From an uncultured Bacteroidales bacterium (GTDB taxonomy: Bacteria; Bacteroidota; Bacteroidia; Bacteroidales; Muribaculaceae), in contig URNY01000064.1 of assembly GCA_900549375.1 (NCBI GenBank), forward strand, positions 1 through 14,415: a stretch of DNA of 14,415 bases. The letters are read 5' to 3'. A program made the position numbers and the translations under genes. Shown here one piece after another: positions 7,407 through 13,975 of the stretch. Every line of letters starts with the position of its first letter. Position 1 is the first letter of the stretch. Below the pieces are notes generated by a model, which did not search any database, had not been told where the DNA came from, and saw only the letters and a list, made by a program, of their open reading frames with translations.

Positions 7407-9542
7407 TCATATCTCTTCTATTCCTATGCTTTTAAAATATTCATATGTAGAATCATAAAAAGCCTGTAATCGAGTCGGATCCTCAGGGAAACCTTCCGGG
7501 GTCATTCTGTGATTGCCTTTAGGGACACATATAACCATTCCCTGACGGGCACGCGTAAGAAGCACTCTATAAGCATTAAGCATGTATTTCTGCGTTTCAA
7601 CATTCTTTTCAGGAATCCACTGCGTTTTACCGTTGAATTTCCAGAACGACCATTTACCCTTATCATAACGCATATCGGCATCCCAAAGAACACAAGTAAA
7701 GTCTACTTCCAGACCTTGCACTTGTATTTCGGTGGCGGCTTCCTCTAAATAATTTGAGGATCTTACATCTGTTTTATCTTCGAGAAACCAATGAATAGCA
7801 TTATCCTCACTTTGCGGCAATACATGCACAGCCAACGGCTGATATCTTGCAGAAACTTTTGAAATAAGAATGCCGGTTTGTTGTGTACCCCTCGCCTTTT
7901 GTCTTAACCATTCACGGGCTTTATCCATGCTTCGCGTTAACTTGATTGGATAACCATGACTAACAACGTTCTGATATAAACCCAATGCATCCGGATTAAA
8001 CGACAACAGAGAATGCACGAATGCAGAAAGTCTCTCTGCTCTAAACGACCGTAGACTTACTCCAAGGTGAAGCTTATCTGAATAAACCACATTAGTTTTG
8101 GATTCAAGAAGTTCATTAACCTTGCCCTCTGCGTATTCCGGTTCTGTTAATTTGTCAGATATAAACACATTCCAGTGGGGAAACCTATCATTAAGTGCTG
8201 CAATCCATTCAGAAATACCTGCTTCGCCGGTATTTATTTCTTGCCCTCCGCCTATCAGACAAACAATAGTAGCCCAATCCTCCCGCTGATCGAGCGACCA
8301 TATAAGAAATGCCGCCTCTGACATCGGGAAATTCGGAACTTTCAATTTGTTGCCATACGTACCGCCACGTTTCAGATAGTCAGCAATACGCTTGTGAGTC
8401 CATGCCCGTTGTGCTTCATCAAAAATAGCAACATGCTCAACTTCTCCATATCCACTATTTTGAAGTTTCACTGCTTTGTCGGTGTCTATCTCAAGTATGC
8501 CATTCTCCACCGGATTTTTAATTTTAGCAAGCATATTGTCTCTGTACCGGTGGATTATCTGTAAAAATTTACCGACCTCACGACGAGAATCCGAAAGATT
8601 CTTACTTTCTCCGTTCTTTCTCGATTTCTTATAGTTGTCGCGAGCAAGAGCCTCAGTCAATACTGCAACAAGAGGACCATTGCCGGATAAATAAACGGCT
8701 CCATCCGCCTCATTGAAGGATCCGTCTTCCTTATAAGATTGTTTAACGGCAACATCAAGGCCGACCAACGTTTTGCCGGCACCCGGCACTCCTGTAACGA
8801 AACAAATGCTCTTCTGTTTTTTCGCTTTCGACCAATTGATTACTTCGAGAATATAAGCTATCGTAGCATCGGTTGTTACCTTATCTGCTTCATGCCTCGT
8901 TATATCCTCAACCGAATGATTCTCATATAACGACCTTGCAGCTTCAATAATCGTAGGCGTTGGGGTATAAGGGCTAATCACCCAATCTTTAATTGTACCC
9001 GGATAATTTGCCTGTTTCCGCTGCAATACCTCATGTATTATATTTTGCAATCCGTTTTCACCTGTGATAAGAGGATTGAAAATAGAATCGTCATATACCG
9101 AATAAGCGAATACACTTGTTGACGATGCATGCTTAGTCGGTATTAGTATGGGGACAATAGTTCGGTCATGGCTATAGCGATGAAAGTTTTTAAGATCAAG
9201 AGCATAGTCCATTACTTGCTCAACATCAGCCTGTAGCGCGTCTTTTTGTCCGACTTTAAACTCGAGACAAAAAATAATTCCCCGCAAAAGTAAAACAACA
9301 TCTATTCTTTTCCCAAGACGAGGAATATCATATTCAAAGATTATTTCAGCCTCCTCATTCTTCCAGGGAATAAGAGATTTTTGCAGCAAGAAGATTTCTC
9401 CTAACCATGCCTCGTCTGTCGTTGTTAATGCCTGACCATGGAAAGCATCATGGATGTGTCCCAAGATTGAATACGGATCTTCAACTATAAATGATTTAAA
9501 ATCCGATTTATACATGCACCTATTTGATCGTTTCGCAGACAT
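7407..9542 (-). CDS. PD-(D/E)XK nuclease fused to DUF2075 (Schlafen-group-3-like) SF1 helicase
   Basis: A 711-aa two-domain protein. Residues 66-100 form a restriction-endonuclease-like core: E66/E70, the strand KRIDVVLLL with Asp81, then FCLEFKVG with Glu94-x-Lys96, a classic PD-(D/E)XK arrangement. The DUF2075 helicase follows: Walker A GVPGAGKT (251-258), Walker B VAIFDEAQRAW (371-381), a motif III-like IGGGQEIN (430-437), EIQVQGLEVDFTCVLWD (605-621) and the superfamily-1 motif VI-like AYRVLLTRARQGMV (657-670). It should be an ATP-driven nucleic-acid translocase with an attached nuclease, in the cytoplasm. Met10 at 9515 is an alternative start. Base composition is visibly more AT-rich than the flanking genes, and it sits beside an HNH endonuclease gene, suggesting acquired defence or restriction DNA. 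No methyltransferase is present. Target and role are unproven. Confidence 0.88.
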   Translation of the reverse strand: MSAKRSNRCMYKSDFKSFIVEDPYSILGHIHDAFHGQALTTTDEAWLGEIFLLQKSLIPWKNEEAEIIFEYDIPRLGKRIDVVLLLRGIIFCLEFKVGQKDALQADVEQVMDYALDLKNFHRYSHDRTIVPILIPTKHASSTSVFAYSVYDDSIFNPLITGENGLQNIIHEVLQRKQANYPGTIKDWVISPYTPTPTIIEAARSLYENHSVEDITRHEADKVTTDATIAYILEVINWSKAKKQKSICFVTGVPGAGKTLVGLDVAVKQSYKEDGSFNEADGAVYLSGNGPLVAVLTEALARDNYKKSRKNGESKNLSDSRREVGKFLQIIHRYRDNMLAKIKNPVENGILEIDTDKAVKLQNSGYGEVEHVAIFDEAQRAWTHKRIADYLKRGGTYGNKLKVPNFPMSEAAFLIWSLDQREDWATIVCLIGGGQEINTGEAGISEWIAALNDRFPHWNVFISDKLTEPEYAEGKVNELLESKTNVVYSDKLHLGVSLRSFRAERLSAFVHSLLSFNPDALGLYQNVVSHGYPIKLTRSMDKAREWLRQKARGTQQTGILISKVSARYQPLAVHVLPQSEDNAIHWFLEDKTDVRSSNYLEEAATEIQVQGLEVDFTCVLWDADMRYDKGKWSFWKFNGKTQWIPEKNVETQKYMLNAYRVLLTRARQGMVICVPKGNHRMTPEGFPEDPTRLQAFYDSTYEYFKSIGIEEI

Positions 9543-9600
9543 GGCAATATGATTTGAATTTACGGTTAAGAAAGATTTCCTAACTTATGGGAATCACTTA

Positions 9601-9608
9601 CAAAATTA
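9601..9608 (-). promoter_or_regulatory. Candidate -7 box for the nuclease-helicase gene
   Basis: TAATTTTG on the minus strand, about 60 nt before the ATG at 9542, predicts a leader of about 50 nt. No clear -33 TTTG is visible; a palindrome occupies that interval instead. Confidence 0.4.
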
Positions 9609-9613
9609 ATAAA

Positions 9614-9641
9614 GATGTTCATAAACTGAATAATGAACATC
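9614..9641 (-). terminator. 9-bp hairpin between HNH and helicase genes (terminator or operator)
   Basis: GATGTTCAT (9614-9622) and ATGAACATC (9633-9641) are perfect inverted repeats with a 10-nt loop. On the minus strand the hairpin follows the HNH stop (9666) and runs into the T-rich CTTTATTAATTTTG, so it can end HNH transcription. It also abuts the -7 box of the next gene and could be an operator. The sequence does not decide between the two. Confidence 0.45.
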
Positions 9642-9665
9642 ACATTTACCCCATCCAATGGAGAA

Positions 9666-10496
9666 TCAAACAATTAATTTCTCACGATGATTAGCCATGA
9701 ATTCTAATGATGGCTTATGTTCTGACGGGAGATCAATTTTCTTACCCTCCATTTTCAAAAAATGGTTCTTAAAGGCTTCAGAAGTATATGCTTCCTTTAT
9801 TGTCGGACTCAAAACCAATCTGAACTGTTCGTCAAAAGTTATTAAGTATTTATCAAATGCAGCATCGTAGGTTGCGCTAAGACACAACCCATTTTCGGGA
9901 TTTAAACGAGATTCTTCACATTCAGCCCACGGTATAATATGACTTGCTCTTAATACTTCCGAAATTTCCAAGCCTGTTAGACAACATTTATGACCATAGA
10001 TATCAAGTATTATTGCGCGAAATAAATCTTGCTCGATTCTTTGCTTGATAAGCCGTTCCTTTTCTGTTTTGAAGTTATTGATTTTAAATCTCTCGAGCAA
10101 CTCATTTGATAGCTTAATCCCCTTTTTCTTTGAGGAATGCACAATTTGGGATGCTTCCTGAATGCAATTTGTCTTAATAAAATCTCCTAACCGACGAATT
10201 GCAGCGGTACAAAATCTATTTCTCGGGTAGCTCGTTTGCGTTGGCTTCCCTAAATCAAAGAGAGATGGTTTCTTTTCCCTAAATTTATCTTCTTCATCTG
10301 CTATATATTCAATAATTTGCTCAATCAAGCAGGGGTCTCGAACATCATTTAATGAAGTATTATTTAAATTGAATACATCATTTTTACGGAAAATTTCATC
10401 AAGGATATATATCGCTTTGAGATAAGAAGATACCGTGCCACTCTTCTTTGAGCCATAATTTGAATTTAGGTAGTCTTGAAAAGTAATAGTATTCAT
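9666..10496 (-). CDS. HNH endonuclease (HNH_2-type) with N-terminal helical domain
   Basis: A 276-aa protein. The C-terminal nuclease follows the HNH_2 layout: KCCLTG (170-175), LRASHIIPWAECEESRL (182-198) with the catalytic-type His186, NPENGLCLSATYDAAFDKYLI (199-219) with Asn202 and the Asp211/Asp215 pair in place of the last His. Such domains occur in modification-dependent or stand-alone restriction enzymes. The N-terminal 110 residues are helical and begin FQDYLNSNYGSKKSGTVSSY; I do not recognise a named domain there, though a DNA-binding or SAM-like role is plausible. There is no methyltransferase nearby. It lies upstream of, and in the same orientation as, the nuclease-helicase gene with similarly low GC. 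No convincing promoter is visible in the 81-nt gap before it; an imperfect TAGTGTTG lies in that gap. Confidence 0.87.
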   Translation of the reverse strand: MNTITFQDYLNSNYGSKKSGTVSSYLKAIYILDEIFRKNDVFNLNNTSLNDVRDPCLIEQIIEYIADEEDKFREKKPSLFDLGKPTQTSYPRNRFCTAAIRRLGDFIKTNCIQEASQIVHSSKKKGIKLSNELLERFKINNFKTEKERLIKQRIEQDLFRAIILDIYGHKCCLTGLEISEVLRASHIIPWAECEESRLNPENGLCLSATYDAAFDKYLITFDEQFRLVLSPTIKEAYTSEAFKNHFLKMEGKKIDLPSEHKPSLEFMANHREKLIV

Positions 10497-10577
10497 TATA
10501 TCAGTTTTGAATCATTTATTTAGAACCCCAACACTATATTTGAAGGAGCGATAAAAGATGCTTATTGTCGGAGTAAC

Positions 10578-11636
10578 CTAATTCTTTCCGAAGCTTGCCT
10601 CGATGGATTGGAGGAGCTTGAACTGGGCGCGGGCGCGCACGAGGTTGTGGTCGGGATATTCGATACGATAGTAGGTGTCGCCGTTGAGGTAGTCGGTCAG
10701 AAAACGGACGGCCTGCATGTAGCCGAAACGTTCCGGCGCGTAGGGGAGATATTCTATCTCCTCTTTAGTCAGGAAGCTGCCGGCACACTCAAGGTAGCCT
10801 TCGCGAAACACGCGATAGATCTCCATGTCGAATTCCACGCGGTCAAGATCGCGGTCATCTTCATCACCTTTATTGGCGGCAGTGCGCAAGAAGTCGCCGA
10901 AATCGGAGAATACAAACGAGGGCATCACCGTGTCCAGATCGATTACGCACAGAACCCGTCCGTTGCGGTCGAACAGCATGTTGTTGATCTTTGTGTCGCA
11001 ATGACATATCCGTTTGGGAAGCTTCCTTTCCCGGTATAGTCGTTCGGCGAGACAGGCCCGCTCCGACCGTTTCCGCAATTCCTCCACCAGATCGCGAACG
11101 TCTGCCAACCGGCATGCGGCATCCGCAGCTACGGCTTCCTCCAGCTGCCGCAGACGCAGCTCCATGTTATGGAAATCGGGTATGCTCTCCCCTATCTCAC
11201 CCTCCAAGTCGCTGAGCATCTCCTGAAACCGGCCGAAGGCCACTCCGGCATGACGCGCGTTCTCCGGCGTTACCGTCTCGCGTGTCTCGGCATCCTCAAT
11301 CATCAGCATCACACGCCAATAACTGTCACCATCCTGAAAATAGGTCTTGTCGGAACCGGCAACGCGCATGAGCGTTACAACCTTTCGGTCTATATCCTCC
11401 TCGCCGCGAGCCTCGAGCTTGGCGCGGATATGCCCGGTGACTTTCTCGATATTGCTCTGCAGAAGGTCAACGTCGCGGAAAACGTTGTGATTGATACGCT
11501 GAAGGATATAGCATCTGCCGCTACGGCTATCTTCGGCCTTGAATGTAGTGTTGATATGGCCGTTGCCAATCGGCACGATACTCTCCTCCCGGGCTTCGAT
11601 TCCGAACTGTCGCAATATCTCCCGCTTCTCCATCAT
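10578..11636 (-). CDS. N-acetylhexosamine 1-kinase-like phosphotransferase (APH fold)
   Basis: A 352-aa phosphotransferase of the aminoglycoside/choline-kinase fold, most like the NahK group, which phosphorylates GalNAc or GlcNAc at C1 in the cytoplasm. The nucleotide loop is GNGHINTTF (24-32), with YILQRINHNVF (43-53) providing the ATP-lysine-equivalent strand. The Brenner catalytic motif HCDTKINN (212-219) places the base at Asp214, and VIDLDTVMPSFVFSDFGD (231-248) is the metal-binding segment. The start ATG-ATG directly abuts an in-frame TAA, and the coding region overlaps the GH109 reading frame by 110 nt. Linkage to an alpha-N-acetylgalactosaminidase gene supports GalNAc as substrate, by inference. 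Antibiotic resistance is unlikely from motifs and context. Confidence 0.85.
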   Translation of the reverse strand: MMEKREILRQFGIEAREESIVPIGNGHINTTFKAEDSRSGRCYILQRINHNVFRDVDLLQSNIEKVTGHIRAKLEARGEEDIDRKVVTLMRVAGSDKTYFQDGDSYWRVMLMIEDAETRETVTPENARHAGVAFGRFQEMLSDLEGEIGESIPDFHNMELRLRQLEEAVAADAACRLADVRDLVEELRKRSERACLAERLYRERKLPKRICHCDTKINNMLFDRNGRVLCVIDLDTVMPSFVFSDFGDFLRTAANKGDEDDRDLDRVEFDMEIYRVFREGYLECAGSFLTKEEIEYLPYAPERFGYMQAVRFLTDYLNGDTYYRIEYPDHNLVRARAQFKLLQSIEASFGKN

Positions 11637-13197
11637 TTACTTTTTTGCCGGTTTTCTTGGTTGCTTTGGCTTCCCGGGCGGTCTTGGCTTTCAACGCAGC
11701 GGTGAACGCTTCGGCCTTGGCAAGCGATGCCTGCTCCTGCTCTTCCGTGGCAAAAGCATGGCGATACCCCTTTGTTTTATTCCAGTCGCCGCGAGTGAAA
11801 TCCGGCATGCTTACAGGGGCGGAGTTATTGTCCATCGAAAGGGAACCGAGTTCTGCGAGCGAGCACCATTCCGCAAGGTCATATACATCCATATCCAGCG
11901 GCAGACCATTCCGCAGGCAATATATCAGACGGCTGTCCATTATGAAGTCCATGCCGCCGTGGCCGCCGACCTCCTTGGCCATGTCGCCATATTTCTTAAG
12001 GATGGGATGACGGTATTTCTCTTCAAGGGCCTTGCGTTCATCCTCGGGGAGGAACGAATGAGCCGAAAGATTCTCGATATCCACCTCAACACCGGCGTCG
12101 GCGAGTTGCTGGCGGCCAACGGCATACCCCTCCATGGGATATTTGTTGGCGAATCCGCGCGTGCCCGTTAGCTGATAGAGCCGATTATAAGGCTGTGGTG
12201 TCATGACGTTGTGCTGAATCTCGATCACCTTACCGTTCTCGGTGCGGATCAGTGTTGTGGTATGGTCGCCGTTGCGAAAACTATTGCAGGCGGAATCGGC
12301 CATCTCCTTTACAAGCTCGCGACCGTTGAAGGAGCGGGTATCCATCGCCACAAGTGTCTTCATGCGGTCACCGCGGTGTATGTCGAGAGCCTGAGCCACA
12401 GGCCCGAGGCCGTGAGTGGGATACACGTCGCCGCGATGGCGCATGTTATAGTCCAGACGCCAGCCAAGAAGGTCGTCGGGACCTTTCTTCCAGTAATGCT
12501 TCCAGAATGGGGAAAGATCATGGATATATGCACCCTGCGCGCGGATGATATCGCCGAAAACGCCTTGCTGCGCCATGTTGAGGGTGTTCATCTCAAACCA
12601 GTCATAACAGCAGTTCTCAAGAATCATGCAGTGCTTCTGCATGCGTTCGCTGAGATCCACGAGGTCCCAGCAGTCTTTCATGGTCATGGCGGAAGGAACC
12701 TCTATCGCCACATTTTTACCGTTTTCGAGCGCGCACTTGGCGATGGGCACATGGTGAAGCCAGTCGGCGGCGATGTACACAAGATCGATGTCGGGACGTT
12801 TGCATAGCTCCTTATAACCCTCCTCACCGTAATAAACGGTGGCATCGGGCATCGAGGCCCTGCGCAGATATTTCTGGCAACTGTCGGCGCGCGCCTGCTC
12901 ATAATCGCAGAGAGCCTTAATCTCCACTCCGGGAATATGCGTGAACCGCTCCACTGCTCCGGGGCCTCGCATACCGAGCCCCACGAAACCGACACGGACC
13001 GACTCAATTGCAGGGAGAGCCAGACCGAGCACACTTTTCTGGCCCGGCTGACGCTCGGGCGACTTCACCTCGATAGTGCCCTTGTTCCAGTTCCATTCGG
13101 TGCCGTAATCATTCACCTCGGCCACGGCCTTTATCGCCGACACAGCCGGCAACACCGCGCAAGCAGCCGCTATAATAAAATTACTGAGTTTATTCAT
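11527..13197 (-). CDS. GH109 alpha-N-acetylgalactosaminidase (Gfo/Idh/MocA fold), with anomalous C-terminus
   Basis: Exported NAD-dependent glycosidase removing terminal alpha-GalNAc, for example from blood-group A or Tn glycans on mucin. Residues 1-26 are a Sec-type signal (MNKLSNFIIAAACAVLPAVS, AVA before E27). The Rossmann motif is VGFVGLGMRGPG (69-80), followed by VAIEVPSAMT (163-172) and the family catalytic-region motif YPTHGLGP (259-266, His262 equivalent). GGHGGMDFIMDSRLIYCLRN and PDFTRGDWN are conserved GH109 blocks. Conserved similarity ends near residue 482; an Ala/Lys-rich tail follows. The frame stays open to residue 556, running 110 nt into the kinase gene. Removing one A from the A6 run at 11641-11646 would stop it at TAA 11639-11637, directly abutting the kinase ATG and giving about 518 aa. 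A frameshift near the 3' end is therefore likely. Confidence 0.93.
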   Translation of the reverse strand: MNKLSNFIIAAACAVLPAVSAIKAVAEVNDYGTEWNWNKGTIEVKSPERQPGQKSVLGLALPAIESVRVGFVGLGMRGPGAVERFTHIPGVEIKALCDYEQARADSCQKYLRRASMPDATVYYGEEGYKELCKRPDIDLVYIAADWLHHVPIAKCALENGKNVAIEVPSAMTMKDCWDLVDLSERMQKHCMILENCCYDWFEMNTLNMAQQGVFGDIIRAQGAYIHDLSPFWKHYWKKGPDDLLGWRLDYNMRHRGDVYPTHGLGPVAQALDIHRGDRMKTLVAMDTRSFNGRELVKEMADSACNSFRNGDHTTTLIRTENGKVIEIQHNVMTPQPYNRLYQLTGTRGFANKYPMEGYAVGRQQLADAGVEVDIENLSAHSFLPEDERKALEEKYRHPILKKYGDMAKEVGGHGGMDFIMDSRLIYCLRNGLPLDMDVYDLAEWCSLAELGSLSMDNNSAPVSMPDFTRGDWNKTKGYRHAFATEEQEQASLAKAEAFTAALKAKTAREAKATKKTGKKVNDGEAGDIATVRNRSPGGEYRADWQRPYQHYIQGRR

Positions 13198-13242
13198 GAT
13201 GTCTTATTGGTTATTTTGAAGTTGTTTAAATAACTACTATTG

Positions 13243-13274
13243 CAAATATAATCCAAAATTCAAAATCCCCCAAA
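13243..13274 (-). promoter_or_regulatory. Promoter of the GH109/kinase operon
   Basis: On the minus strand, TTTG at 13274-13271 and TATATTTG at 13250-13243 are separated by exactly 20 bp, matching the Bacteroidota -33/-7 consensus. Transcription would start near 13236, giving a leader of about 40 nt to the ATG at 13197. Confidence 0.65.
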
Positions 13275-13330
13275 AATGTCGCAAAGATCCGCTGACCCAT
13301 AATGTCCACACAACGTCTACACCACATGAT

Positions 13331-13368
13331 ATAAAAACAGCCAAGTGTCTGTAACGTTGACACTTGGC
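13331..13368 (-). terminator. Rho-independent terminator downstream of the tRNA-Ser 3' fragment
   Basis: GCCAAGTGTC (13340-13349) and GACACTTGGC (13359-13368) are perfect 10-bp inverted repeats with a 9-nt loop. On the minus strand the stem is followed by TGTTTTTAT, a good U-tract. Outer A/T-rich flanks extend the pairing with a bulge, and T4 on the other side could allow plus-strand use. It begins about 10 nt after the tRNA-Ser-like 3' end, as expected for that tRNA's own terminator. It would now stop transcripts from the repressor gene. Confidence 0.75.
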
Positions 13369-13376
13369 CTGTGTTT

Positions 13377-13397
13377 TGCGGAGAGACAGGGATTCGA
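13377..13397 (-). other. tRNA-Ser 3'-end fragment, probable attachment site (att core)
   Basis: Read on the minus strand, these 21 bp reproduce the end of a tRNA gene: six of seven T-loop bases (TCGAAT), the T-stem 3' strand CCCTG, acceptor 3' strand TCTCTCC, discriminator G, then CA. An acceptor of TCTCTCC implies a GGAGAGA 5' strand, the usual serine-tRNA acceptor. The sequence upstream (13398 onward) is AT-rich and contains no tRNA, while downstream is a tRNA-style terminator. This is what remains at one end of an element that integrated into the 3' end of a tRNA gene. The intact tRNA-Ser is predicted at the other end of the element, beyond the window. Confidence 0.65.
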
Positions 13398-13402
13398 TAT
13401 TT

Positions 13403-13472
13403 CTTAATTTGATTTTATATATTTCTTTATTTAAGCAATTTGCATAAGCGCATTTTCGCAAATCAGATTAAG
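13403..13472. repeat. Imperfect 13-bp inverted repeat next to the att core
   Basis: CTTAATTTGATTT (13403-13415) and AAATCAGATTAAG (13460-13472) are inverted repeats with 12 of 13 pairs matching. Between them lies further short symmetry (ATTTGC...GCAAAT). The position just inside the element from the tRNA fragment suggests a protein-binding or recombination-related structure. No gene is seen in 13369-13499. Confidence 0.4.
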
Positions 13473-13477
13473 ATTTG

Positions 13478-13504
13478 TCTACATGGCGTCTACAAATTTC
13501 TACA
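13478..13504. repeat. Three TCTACA direct repeats at helical spacing
   Basis: TCTACA occurs at 13478-13483, 13489-13494 and 13499-13504, with 11- and 10-bp periods. All copies would face the same side of the helix. Further copies are at 13316, at 13689 and in the operator palindrome at 13892. They could be arm-type integrase, excisionase or repressor half-sites. Confidence 0.45.
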
Positions 13505-13844
13505 CATCTATGCCTGATTTCTGGCTAAGGATCTTAATTATTCTCTCCTTATCCTCGAGCATCTCCCGAAGCAGCTTAATCTCCTTATCCTTTGCTATCG
13601 AATCTGCATCTGGATGCATGATTTCCGATATACTATATTTATTCAACGTCCAGTCATCGAAGAAATAGCCGGGCGATATGTCTAGATGTCTACATATCGT
13701 CTCAAGCGTTTCCGGATTCATCGTATTGCTCTTCAGCATGTAGCTGAAATAGCTCGGATGAATCCCACAACTTTCTGCAATCTCCCGTTTTACAAGTTTT
13801 CGCTCCTCGATTATCCGGTTCAGCTCATTTCCGATGTGCTTCAT
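13500..13844 (-). CDS. Phage-type XRE/Cro-family HTH repressor
   Basis: A 114-aa regulator. The N-terminal domain has the XRE helix-turn-helix: KLVKREIAESCGIHPSYFSYML (16-37), followed by NPETLETICRHLDISPGYFF (43-62), the usual fourth and fifth helices. Residues 83-110 are charged and heptad-like (KEIKLLREMLEDKERIIKIL), probably a dimerising coiled coil. The divergent arrangement with a small plus-strand gene, and a palindromic operator covering its own -7 box, is the layout of a lysogeny or ICE control switch. Its 3' end overlaps the last TCTACA repeat. Codon and base composition are more AT-rich than the GH109 operon, fitting acquired DNA. Most likely it represses the plus-strand genes and itself. 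Confidence 0.85.
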   Translation of the reverse strand: MKHIGNELNRIIEERKLVKREIAESCGIHPSYFSYMLKSNTMNPETLETICRHLDISPGYFFDDWTLNKYSISEIMHPDADSIAKDKEIKLLREMLEDKERIIKILSQKSGIDV

Positions 13845-13877
13845 TCTGATAGTTAATTTATGTTAATTATCAATTCT

Positions 13878-13885
13878 CAAATGTA
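13878..13885 (-). promoter_or_regulatory. Candidate -7 box of the repressor gene
   Basis: The minus strand reads TACATTTG, matching TAnnTTTG, 34 nt before the ATG at 13844. It overlaps the operator palindrome. No canonical TTTG -33 element is visible. Confidence 0.45.
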
Positions 13886-13900
13886 GAAATATCTACATTT
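13879..13900. promoter_or_regulatory. Palindromic operator in the repressor/early-gene divergent region
   Basis: AAATGTAGA (13879-13887) and TCTACATTT (13892-13900) form a perfect 9-bp inverted repeat with a 4-bp spacer, typical of a dimeric HTH repressor site. It overlaps the repressor's own -7 box, predicting autoregulation. A looser related sequence, ACTACATTCGCATTTGTAA, lies at about 13914-13932 on the side of the plus-strand gene. Confidence 0.6.
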
Positions 13901-13975
13901 ATATAAAATATTTACTACATTCGCATTTGTAAATATAATTAAATATTTTCGAATCTCATAAATATTTACTCATAT

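Noticed and set aside
7407..10496. Complete restriction-modification system
   Set aside because: No methyltransferase or specificity subunit is encoded in or beside the two genes.
10578..11636. Aminoglycoside-resistance phosphotransferase
   Set aside because: The APH fold is shared, but GNGHINTTF and QRIN motifs and the GH109 linkage fit the N-acetylhexosamine kinase group better.
13377..13397. A functional tRNA gene on the minus strand
   Set aside because: Only the T-loop-to-acceptor 3' part is present; no matching 5' acceptor arm, D arm or anticodon arm is found upstream.
13237..13461. A 74-codon minus-strand frame between GH109 and the repressor
   Set aside because: It runs through a terminator, a tRNA fragment and a promoter, and its sequence is low-complexity with no domain.
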